From contig JAHJCH010000354.1 of the NCBI GenBank assembly GCA_018813065.1, forward strand, positions 1 to 58,965: a DNA stretch of 58,965 bases, given 5' to 3'. Each line of letters opens with the position of its first letter. The first letter of the stretch is position 1. A program made the translations under genes and the position numbers. The notes beneath the pieces were generated by a model that had not been told where the DNA came from, did no database searches, and saw nothing but the letters and a program-made list of their open reading frames with translations. The stretch is from Myxococcota bacterium (GTDB lineage Bacteria; Myxococcota_A; Bradymonadia; UBA7976; UBA1532). Of the stretch, positions 9,754 to 16,851 are shown in pieces.

Positions 9754-9770
9754 CGAACCGACAAGGTTCG
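9754..9770. promoter_or_regulatory. Palindromic site in a divergent intergenic region
   Basis: CGAACC-GACAA-GGTTCG is a perfect 6-bp dyad, followed by GTTC-GTCC-GAAC overlapping its right arm. It lies between two divergent genes (starts at 9698 and 9845), where an operator would be expected. A 14-of-16 match (GAACCGATAAAGTTCG) occurs at 261-276 in the left 84-bp repeat. A regulator cannot be named. Confidence 0.35.
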
Positions 9771-9844
9771 TCCGAACGGGGTGCGCAGCAACTGTAGTTT
9801 TGATACAAACCCGATCTTTTGGATTTTAGCCGCCGGAGAGATCC

Positions 9845-12133
9845 ATGCTCACGCCCGCGCAGCGCGCCATGATTGAGGCGGAGGAGGCCCTGCTCCTCCA
9901 TGTCCAGACCGCCCTCGCCAAGCAGGCCACCGCGCGCTCATCGCGCGGCAACCTTGATCAAGACCTCGTGGCGCTGCGCGATCAGATCGCGGAAGAGCGG
10001 GCCGAGGATCACGCCATGCTCGTTGAGCATATGATGCGCCTCGCCGCGCTGCGCAAGACGCAAGATCGCCCCCTCGATCTCCCTGTTGAACCTCACAACC
10101 CCTACTTCGCCCACCTCCAACTTGAGGACACCCACCAGGGCGCGGCGCGCGTGCGCGACATCCTCATTGGCAAGCGCGCCTTTATCGACAATCGGCTTGG
10201 TGTGCAGATCGTGGACTGGCGCAACGCCCCCATCAGCCGCGTCTTTTACTGCTATGGCGAGGGGGAGGCCTATGAGGAGCGCTTCGCCGAGGTGACGCAG
10301 GCGGGGCGCGTGGTGGCGCGGCGCACGTTGACGATCGAGGAGGGCGCGCTGCGGCGCATCCGCAGCGGCGAGGCGCTCTTAGTCAAGCGCGACGGCGACT
10401 GGACGCTCAATGATCTAGAGCACAGCCGCCTCGCTGGGGGGGTTGGCAAGGCCACACGCGCGCCCGAGCGCAGCCTCGGCGGCAAGCCCGATCAGCGGCT
10501 CCCTGAGATCACCGCCCTCATCGATCCTGAGCAGTTCAACGTCATCAGCAGCCCCCGCTCGGGCCTGGTGATCATCCGCGGCGGCGCGGGCACGGGCAAG
10601 ACCACCATCGCGCTGCACCGCGTCGCCTACCTGCACTTTGAAGATCCCGCCCGCTTCTCTGGGGATCGTGTGTTGGTGATCACCCCTGGCGACGCGCTGC
10701 GCCGCTATGTGGCCCGCGTGCTGCCCGCCCTTGATGTGCGCGGCGTACCCATCGCCACCTTCCCTGACTGGGCGCACACCACCCTCAAGCGCGTCTTGCC
10801 CGAGCTGCGCAAGCGCCCGCTGACCGATGAGACGCCCAGCGGCGCCCAGCGCCTCAAGCGCCACCCCGCCTTCCTCCAGATATTGGAGCAGGCGGTCCGC
10901 GACGAGGCCCGCGCCTTCGATGAGGCCATGGAGGAGGCGGGCGGCGCGCCGCTGCTGGAGGCCTGGGTGCGGCGGCGTAACCTCGCGCCTGTCCAGCGTG
11001 TGCAGGCGATCCGTCGCTGGCTGGAGGGGCCGATCCGCAAGCAGCTGGCGGCGCGGATGCTGGAGATCCAACGCCTCCTGCGCAGCGCCGAGGAGCTGCT
11101 GGGGGATGTCTTTGAGACCTGGTCGGGCATACTGACGGATCGCGTCCACCTCGCTGGCGCTTTGGCGCAGGCGGGCGTCACTTATTACGAATGGGAGCTG
11201 GATCAGCTGGTGAGCGTGGTGGCGCAGCAGGCCGATGAGCCCCCCGACTTTCGCCACCTCGACGCGGATCGACGCCAAGGGATCGACGGCCGCGCGTTGG
11301 ACGAGGGCGAGCTACAAGGGCGCTTGGACGTGGACGATCTGGCCATGCTCCTGCGGCTGGTGCAGCTCAAACATGGCCGCTTGATATCAGGCTCCAAGCC
11401 CATCAGCTATGAGCACGTCGTCGTCGATGAGGCGCAGGACCTCTCGCCGCTGAGCCTCAAGGTGCTCATCGACGCGGCCACGCCGGGCAGCCCTGTGACC
11501 TTGGCCGGGGACACAGCGCAGCGCGTGGTGCTCGACAACGGCTTTGCCTCATGGAGCGAGCTGATCAGCGTGCTGAAGATCAAAGCCCATATCCTGCCGC
11601 CGTTGGCGATCAGCTATCGCTCCACGCAGCAGGTGATGCAGCTGGCGCGGCACGCCTTGGGGGATCTCGCCACCGAGGGGGCGCCGCGTGACGCGCGGGA
11701 GGGCGCGCCGGTGGAGCTGATGCGCTTTGAGGACGAGGGGGAGGCGGTCCTCTTCCTCGCCGACGCCCTGCGCAGCCTGCGCCAGCGGGAGCGCCGCGCC
11801 ACGGTGGCGCTCGTGGCGCGCACGCCGATGATGGCCGATCTGTACTACGAGGGGCTCAAGCGCGCCGAGATCTCCAGCCTGCGCCGCGTCCGCGATCAAG
11901 AGTTTGAGTTCACGCCGGGGATTGATCTGACGGATGTCTATCAGATCAAGGGCTTGGAGTATGACTACGTGGTGATCCTCGACGCGACGGCGGCGGCCTA
12001 CCCGGAGACGGTGGAGGCGCGGCACCTCTTCCACGTCGCGGCGACCCGCGCGGCGCATCAGCTGTGGCTCATCGCCGCCGGGGCGCCCTCCCCGCTCTTG
12101 CCGCCGGCGTTGGTCGAGGCGGCCTCACGCTGA
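9845..12133 (+). CDS. HelD-like superfamily 1 helicase/ATPase
   Basis: This 762-aa UvrD/Rep-type ATPase resembles HelD, which recycles stalled RNA polymerase, and related helicase IV proteins. The N-terminal ~90 residues are predicted coiled coil, as in HelD. Walker A is GGAGTGKTTIALHRVAYL (about 247), typical of this family. Motif II is VVDEAQDLSP, motif III TLAGDTAQRV, motif IV AISYRSTQQVM, motif V VYQIKGLEYDYVVI and motif VI VAATRAAHQLWL. The ATG at 9845 has GGAGAG upstream. It sits alone, divergent from the envelope gene. Assignment to HelD rather than another UvrD-like group is inferred from the coiled coil and the spacing before Walker A. Confidence 0.8.
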   Translation: MLTPAQRAMIEAEEALLLHVQTALAKQATARSSRGNLDQDLVALRDQIAEERAEDHAMLVEHMMRLAALRKTQDRPLDLPVEPHNPYFAHLQLEDTHQGAARVRDILIGKRAFIDNRLGVQIVDWRNAPISRVFYCYGEGEAYEERFAEVTQAGRVVARRTLTIEEGALRRIRSGEALLVKRDGDWTLNDLEHSRLAGGVGKATRAPERSLGGKPDQRLPEITALIDPEQFNVISSPRSGLVIIRGGAGTGKTTIALHRVAYLHFEDPARFSGDRVLVITPGDALRRYVARVLPALDVRGVPIATFPDWAHTTLKRVLPELRKRPLTDETPSGAQRLKRHPAFLQILEQAVRDEARAFDEAMEEAGGAPLLEAWVRRRNLAPVQRVQAIRRWLEGPIRKQLAARMLEIQRLLRSAEELLGDVFETWSGILTDRVHLAGALAQAGVTYYEWELDQLVSVVAQQADEPPDFRHLDADRRQGIDGRALDEGELQGRLDVDDLAMLLRLVQLKHGRLISGSKPISYEHVVVDEAQDLSPLSLKVLIDAATPGSPVTLAGDTAQRVVLDNGFASWSELISVLKIKAHILPPLAISYRSTQQVMQLARHALGDLATEGAPRDAREGAPVELMRFEDEGEAVLFLADALRSLRQRERRATVALVARTPMMADLYYEGLKRAEISSLRRVRDQEFEFTPGIDLTDVYQIKGLEYDYVVILDATAAAYPETVEARHLFHVAATRAAHQLWLIAAGAPSPLLPPALVEAASR

Positions 12134-12141
12134 GCGCAGGG

Positions 12142-12426
12142 TTAAGGCTCGGGCTGGACCTCGGGCTCGGGCTTGACCTCAGGCTCGGGCTGGGCCTCGG
12201 GCTCGGGCTGGGCCTCGGGCTCGGGCTTGACCTCAGGCTTGACCTCGGGCTCAGGCTTGACCTCGGGCTTGACCTCGGGCTTCTTCTCCTTGATCTGCTC
12301 GCTGAAGAGGCCACGCCGGGGCGCCGAGGGCTCCTCATCGGGGCTGGTCTGCATGTAGAAATACCAGCCACCGAGGGCGAGGGCGAGGGCCGCGCCGCAG
12401 GCGGCGATGATGTTGACGGGCTTCAT
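12142..12426 (-). CDS. Small membrane-anchored PEVK-like repeat protein
   Basis: This 94-aa protein has one N-terminal transmembrane helix (IIAACGAALALALGGWYFY) followed by a linker and about 45 residues built almost only from Pro, Glu, Val and Lys/Gln (KPEVKPEPEVKPEV), so the tail should be extended and charged. The DNA is a minisatellite of GGGCTC- and GACCTC-like hexamer pairs, so length is likely to vary between strains. No family is recognised. Such Pro/Glu-rich tails can span the periplasm, as in TonB, but there is no TonB C-terminal domain. It ends eight bases from the convergent helicase gene. Confidence 0.6.
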   Translation of the reverse strand: MKPVNIIAACGAALALALGGWYFYMQTSPDEEPSAPRRGLFSEQIKEKKPEVKPEVKPEPEVKPEVKPEPEAQPEPEAQPEPEVKPEPEVQPEP

Positions 12427-12540
12427 ATAAGCGCCTCCCTGAGATCTGCTTTGGCTTTTGTAGCGCGTCGGGGAGGGCCTGACTAGGCTTAGACCGCGTG
12501 GCGGGTGCGTGCGCGTGAGATTGCGCTGCTGACGGCGGCC

Positions 12541-13923
12541 TTAGGCTTTGCCCAAGACCTCAAGCACATCATCGACGCCGGTGAACTTCATGCGCGGCGT
12601 GCCGCGTCGGCGCCCACGACGCGTCTCCAGCTCATCAAGGGCCTTCCAATCCGAGAAGGTGATCTGACCGCTGTTGCGCCTCTCCAAGAGCCCCTTGATC
12701 TCATCGAGGGGTGGCAGCGCGCGATGAGGCAGCCCTTGAAGATCCGCCTTCATCAGCTCGACGACCTCGGCGGAGGCCTTACGGTGGAGGCCGATCTGGC
12801 CCTGAGGGCCGGTCTTGGCCCAGCCCACGACGTACATATCACCGACGAACTGCGCCCCCTCGACGACGCGGCCCTCTTGATTGGCGATGGTCCGCCGTTG
12901 AAGGTCAAAGGGCACGCCCTCGATGGGCTGACCCTGGAAGCCGATGGCCGTGATCATCATCTGCGCGTCGATGATCTCCGTCTCGCCGGTCAGCTCAACA
13001 TCCAAGCGCTCGCCTTTATCGACGTTGCGCGTCTTCTCCACGCGCAGGCCCTTGATGCAGTTCTCCTCATCGATGAGGACCTCGCGCGCGTCGCGGAAGA
13101 AGCGAAACTCCACCACCCGCGCCGTGTCGCCGTCCTGGCGCGCCGCCCAGCCCTCGAAGAGCTGGAGGTTCTTCTTGGTGGCGGGGTTATGCGTGCGCGC
13201 CATAAAGGCCTCGGTGACTTCATCGAGGACCAGATCGGCGGGATCGATCTGGATGGCCACGTCGCCGAGCTTGCCCATCTCGCCCAGCTCGCGGGGCGTG
13301 TAGGCCACCTGCGCGGGGCCTTGACGGCCCAGGACGATGACGCGCTTGATCGTGCTCAGCTCCAAGATATCGAGGGCGTGCTCGGCGATATCGGTGCCCA
13401 GCAGATCCTCGAACTTATGCGCCAGCATCCGGGTGACATCGCCGGAGACGTTGCCGTTGCCGACGACGACGACCGTCTCGACCTCGTTGAGATCGAACTT
13501 GAAGTGACGGTAGTCGGGGTGACCGTTATACCAGCCGACGAAGACGCGGGAGGGGGCGCAGCGGACGGCGCCCTCATTGGGGATCCCCAGGCGACGATCG
13601 CCCTCATTACCCACCGCGAACACGATCTGATCGTAGCGCGCGCGCAGCTCAGCGACGCTGATGTCCTTGCCCACCTCGACGTTGCCGAAGAAGCGAAAGC
13701 GATCGACCTCGACGGCCTTCTCATAGATCCGCGTGATCTGCTTAACGGACTGGTGATCGGGCGCCACCCCGCTGCGGACAAGGCCATAGGGCGTGGGGAG
13801 GCGCTCAAACATATCAACATAGGTCTCGATGTCGCTCTTGAGCAGCGCCTCGGCGGCGAAGAAGCCGGCGGGGCCCGATCCCACAATCGCCACGCGCAGT
13901 GGCCGATCTATTCCTGGTTGCAT
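12541..13923 (-). CDS. FprA-type ferredoxin/adrenodoxin-NADP reductase
   Basis: An FAD- and NADP-binding oxidoreductase that passes electrons between NADPH and ferredoxins. From the ATG at 13923 (MQPGIDRPLRVAIVGSGPAG) it is 460 aa, the length of mycobacterial FprA and mitochondrial adrenodoxin reductase. It has the FAD motif VAIVGSGPAGFFAAE, PTPYGLVRSGVAPDHQ typical of this family, the NADP-binding VVVVGNGNVSGDVTRM, and the C-terminal GWAKTGPQGQIG. The 14 extra upstream codons in the ORF track lack a family match. It is divergent from the unknown gene at 14118; its redox partner is not evident here. Confidence 0.9.
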   Translation of the reverse strand: MQPGIDRPLRVAIVGSGPAGFFAAEALLKSDIETYVDMFERLPTPYGLVRSGVAPDHQSVKQITRIYEKAVEVDRFRFFGNVEVGKDISVAELRARYDQIVFAVGNEGDRRLGIPNEGAVRCAPSRVFVGWYNGHPDYRHFKFDLNEVETVVVVGNGNVSGDVTRMLAHKFEDLLGTDIAEHALDILELSTIKRVIVLGRQGPAQVAYTPRELGEMGKLGDVAIQIDPADLVLDEVTEAFMARTHNPATKKNLQLFEGWAARQDGDTARVVEFRFFRDAREVLIDEENCIKGLRVEKTRNVDKGERLDVELTGETEIIDAQMMITAIGFQGQPIEGVPFDLQRRTIANQEGRVVEGAQFVGDMYVVGWAKTGPQGQIGLHRKASAEVVELMKADLQGLPHRALPPLDEIKGLLERRNSGQITFSDWKALDELETRRGRRRGTPRMKFTGVDDVLEVLGKA

Positions 13924-14117
13924 ACACCCCTCTTCGTCTCTTGAAGCGGCCCTGAAATAAAGCAATTTGCGAGCAAAGGCAAACCGCGTGTTGCACTATG
14001 GATGCGCCAGCGCGGCTTTCGTCTCCGCCGCGCATCCAAACTTGGCGGGGCCTGCGCCGCCGCCGTGACCGAAGATGATCCGCAGCCCTGGATTCTCTCC
14101 TGAAAGGAGCGTCACCG

Positions 14118-14609
14118 ATGCACCGCGCGCGTAAGTCTGCGCTGGACCGCCTCAAGGCGAGCGAAGCGCGAGCCGTCTTAACCCGCCTCCTCTCCCTCTA
14201 CCCCGATCTGATCAGCGCCGCCGAGCGCGCCGCCGAGGAGCTGCTGGCCGAGGTCGATCACCTCAGCGTCGCCGACCGGGTCGTTCGCGCGCTCAAGCCG
14301 CTGGGGGGCGGCGATGAGGCCACGCGCTGGCGGGCCATCGAGGCGGCCTTATCGCCCTTTATGGAGGACGCCCAGCGCCGACGTGATCTGAGCCTGAGGG
14401 AGCCCGCCGAGGAGATCGAGCAGGGGATCTTGCTGGGGCTCTACCGCCTCAAGGACGATCGCGAGGGGCCGATGCGAGGCGCGCCGACCTTAGCGCGGGA
14501 GTTGGCGGAGTGGGTGGTCGAGCGTGGACAAGAGCGGGGGGCGACGCCGCCCTCTGAGGGCTTCCTCAAGGGCCGCACGCCGGAGTGGGCGGGGCTCCTG
14601 GGCGGCTAA
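14118..14609 (+). CDS. Hypothetical helical protein
   Basis: A 163-aa soluble protein with AAAGGAG upstream of the ATG at 14118. It is Ala/Arg/Glu/Leu rich and should be almost wholly alpha-helical. No motif, signal peptide or membrane segment is visible and I do not recognise the family. It is divergent from the ferredoxin reductase gene and converges with the hemerythrin gene 15 bp away. Confidence 0.55.
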   Translation: MHRARKSALDRLKASEARAVLTRLLSLYPDLISAAERAAEELLAEVDHLSVADRVVRALKPLGGGDEATRWRAIEAALSPFMEDAQRRRDLSLREPAEEIEQGILLGLYRLKDDREGPMRGAPTLARELAEWVVERGQERGATPPSEGFLKGRTPEWAGLLGG

Positions 14610-14624
14610 GCCGTCTCAGTCATT

Positions 14625-15593
14625 TCAGTCGAGGGGCGGCGTCTCCACGCCCTGACTGAGCAAGACCTTCTGCCCGACCAGCTTTTGAATCCCGTCGATC
14701 CGCTGCGTGACCTCCAAGACACCCAGGTACTTCCCCTCGCGATCGCGCACGGGGAAGTAGCGGATCAGCACCTTACGGCCCATAAAATCGATCCAGAAAT
14801 CGGCGTTCTCCAGGGTGCCCTCGCGAAAGCCCTTGACGATCTCCATCACGCGGTCAACGCTGCGCTCGGGGTGGCATTTTTGGACCTTGCGACCCACGAC
14901 AGAGCGCGTACGGGCGAAGATTTTCTCCTTATCGAGGCGGTTGAAGTAGGCGAGGGTGTTCTTGTCATCGACGAACGTCACCTCGACGGGCAGCGCCTCC
15001 ATCAAGGCATCGATCTGCGCATAGCTGAGGCGCTCGATCAAGCGCAGGCGCGCGCCGCCCTCCAGCTCATCGACCATGGCCTGAAAGTGCCCCCAGGCGT
15101 CCTCGCCGTAGCTCTCGGCGTTGAGGCGCTCAAAGCCCACCAAGAGCGCCGCGCCGTCCTCCTCGGAGATGACCCGCCGCCCCATCAGATAGAGGACGTC
15201 GTTCTCCTTCCAGATGTGCTCAGCGCGCACGCGCAGATAGTCCTTACCTGCCTGAATCAGCGCCGCGCGGGTGGCCGCGTCGCCTTGACCCAGCTCCATT
15301 TGGATGCGCGTCAGCAGCGCCCGCTCGGTCTGATGCTCGGCCAACATCACGGCGATGGGGCCGCCGTGGCGGGGGATGCCGCGCGACTCCATGAGGGGGA
15401 AGAGGAGCTGCTCCTCTTTCTGGTTGTGCAGCTTATCGCCGAACTCCAAGAGGAAATCGACGGCGCGGGCCAGGCGCGTGGCGTCCTCCTGATGGGCCGT
15501 CGCCTTGCCCAGCTCATCCTCCAAGACGGCCATCGCCCGCTCGATCAGCTCATGCTCGGCGACGAGGTAGGTATCCCAGCGTGTGTGCTCCAT
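14625..15593 (-). CDS. Hemerythrin-like and PAS (DUF438-type) sensor protein
   Basis: From the ATG at 15593 (MEHTRWDTYLVAEHELIERA) this is a 322-aa cytoplasmic protein. The N-terminal half (about 1-150) is a hemerythrin HHE domain with metal-ligand candidates in AEHELIE, DKLHNQKEEQLLFP, LAEHQTERAL and RAEHIWKENDVLY. The C-terminal half is a PAS domain of the DUF438 type (DALMEALPVEVTFVDDKNT, RSVVGRKVQKCHPERSVDRV). Family members sense oxygen, NO or redox state. It has no output domain, so it probably acts on a partner. It is divergent from a sigma-54 activator that lacks its own sensor domain, making a sensor-regulator pair plausible but unproved. AAGGAG precedes the start. Confidence 0.82.
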   Translation of the reverse strand: MEHTRWDTYLVAEHELIERAMAVLEDELGKATAHQEDATRLARAVDFLLEFGDKLHNQKEEQLLFPLMESRGIPRHGGPIAVMLAEHQTERALLTRIQMELGQGDAATRAALIQAGKDYLRVRAEHIWKENDVLYLMGRRVISEEDGAALLVGFERLNAESYGEDAWGHFQAMVDELEGGARLRLIERLSYAQIDALMEALPVEVTFVDDKNTLAYFNRLDKEKIFARTRSVVGRKVQKCHPERSVDRVMEIVKGFREGTLENADFWIDFMGRKVLIRYFPVRDREGKYLGVLEVTQRIDGIQKLVGQKVLLSQGVETPPLD

Positions 15594-15670
15594 GAGGGCT
15601 CCTTCTTGATTCAGCGCCCAGAGGATAGCCCTGGGCTGTGGCGGATCGTTGATCTGGCTCAAAGCCGCGC

Positions 15671-15700
15671 AAAAAAATCCCCCGCGACGCGGCGAGGGGA
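15671..15700 (-). terminator. Terminator-like hairpin upstream of the hemerythrin gene
   Basis: Read on the minus strand, a TCCCC...GGGGA stem extended by GCG/CGC with one bulge runs into seven T residues. It lies ~80 nt upstream of the hemerythrin start, so it could attenuate that transcript or block transcription from elsewhere. The same bases also give a GG-N10-GC spacing like a weak sigma-54 -24/-12 promoter (GGGGGATTTTTTTGC); the two readings cannot be separated here. Confidence 0.35.
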
Positions 15701-15729
15701 TGTCCGAGGGGGGGCGTTGAGGAGGAGAG

Positions 15730-16737
15730 ATGAACACGCCGCGAGATCACCACGCCCTCACCCCGCCGCTGATCGGCGACTCTTCAGCGATGATCGAATT
15801 GAGGTCACGCATCCTCCGCTATGGCCGCGCCCAAGGCGCGATCCTGCTCCAAGGCGAGACGGGCTCGGGCAAGGAGCTGTGCGCGCGTCACCTCCACGAA
15901 GCGGCGGGCCGCGAGGGGCGCTTTATCCCCGTCAACTGTGGCGCGCTGCCTCGGGAGCTGATCGAAGCGGAGCTGTTCGGCGCCGAGGAGGGCGCCTTCA
16001 CGGGCGCCAAGGCCCGCGAGGGGCTGATCAGCGCCGCCGACGGCGGCGCGCTGTTCCTTGATGAGATCGGCGAGCTGCCGCTGAGCGCCCAAGCGGTGCT
16101 CCTGCGCGCCTTGGAGTCGGGCGAGGTCTGGCCGGTGGGGGGGCGAGCGCCCAAGCGTGTGCGATTTCGGCTGATCAGCGCCACGCACAGGGATCTCAAT
16201 GAGATGGTCAAGGCGCGGCGCTTCCGCGCGGATCTCTTTCACCGCATCTCGACGCTGATCATCCACATCCCGCCGCTGCGCGCGCGGCGAGAGGACATCC
16301 CCGATCTGGCCCGCGCGTTGATCGGCGACGCCTTTGAGCGCTTCAACCCTCGGGCGCGCAGCGCCTTACAAGCGCGGCCTTGGCCGGGCAACGTCCGTGA
16401 GCTGCACAACGCGCTCTTGAGGGGCTTAGCGGAGAGCGACAGCGACATCTCAGGGCGTCACCTCGCGCCGCCGCTCATCGAGGCGCCGACGCGCGTCGAG
16501 GTGGCGGCGCCTCGTGTCCAGGCGCGGCGTTGTCGCCCGCTCAACGAGGTCTTAACCGAGCATGTCTTGGGGGCGGTTGAGCGCTTCGAGGGCAACGTCC
16601 GCGCGGCGGCGAGGGCCCTCGACGTCAGCCCAGGCACGATCTATCGCTACTTGAGCTTGGATGGGCGCTCAGAGGGGCAGGTCAACGGGCAAGTCAACGG
16701 GCGGGTCAACGGGCAGATCAACAACACACGCCATTAA
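15730..16737 (+). CDS. Sigma-54-dependent transcriptional activator
   Basis: A 335-aa AAA+ activator of sigma-54 RNA polymerase. The central domain begins almost at the N-terminus, with Walker A GETGSGKE (about 42-49), the sigma-54-contacting GAFTGA loop, Walker B GGALFLDEIGEL, and the arginine-finger region FRADLFHRI. The C-terminus is a Fis-type helix-turn-helix (NVRAAARALDVSPGTIYRYL). There is no N-terminal sensory domain, so activity must be set by a partner or by expression. A tail of four near-identical QVNG-type repeats follows the DNA-binding domain, encoded by a 12-bp tandem repeat. It lies 114 bp upstream of the SF1 helicase operon and divergent from the hemerythrin sensor. Confidence 0.9.
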   Translation: MNTPRDHHALTPPLIGDSSAMIELRSRILRYGRAQGAILLQGETGSGKELCARHLHEAAGREGRFIPVNCGALPRELIEAELFGAEEGAFTGAKAREGLISAADGGALFLDEIGELPLSAQAVLLRALESGEVWPVGGRAPKRVRFRLISATHRDLNEMVKARRFRADLFHRISTLIIHIPPLRARREDIPDLARALIGDAFERFNPRARSALQARPWPGNVRELHNALLRGLAESDSDISGRHLAPPLIEAPTRVEVAAPRVQARRCRPLNEVLTEHVLGAVERFEGNVRAAARALDVSPGTIYRYLSLDGRSEGQVNGQVNGRVNGQINNTRH

Positions 16738-16774
16738 GACCGCCGAGGCCGTACGCCTCAGCGCCCCAGCGCTC

Positions 16775-16822
16775 AAAAAATCGCCCACCGTTGTCCGCCG
16801 CCGCCCCCACCAAGACGTCTCT
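16775..16822 (+). promoter_or_regulatory. Conserved upstream element, copy A
   Basis: A run of AAAAAA, then TCGCCC-ACC, TGTCCGCCG, a C-rich stretch and CGTCTCT, ending 29 nt before the helicase start. The same order of blocks occurs at 20613-20660 before the next gene. It may be a promoter or operator shared by both genes; no known factor is recognised. Confidence 0.4.
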
Positions 16823-16851
16823 TTGCTCGAAGCAAACACAGGGAACGACCC

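Noticed and set aside
12505-13944. 479-aa plus-strand ORF
   Set aside because: It is the mirror of the ferredoxin reductase gene, which has FAD and NADP motifs. The plus-strand product is a low-information Asp/Leu/His sequence.
14685-16061. 458-aa plus-strand ORF
   Set aside because: It overlaps the hemerythrin gene in antisense and the sigma-54 activator in another frame, and has no motif of its own.
16738-16851. Sigma-54 promoter before the helicase gene
   Set aside because: No GG-N10-GC with acceptable flanks was found in the gap; TTGCT at 16823-16827 lacks the upstream GG.
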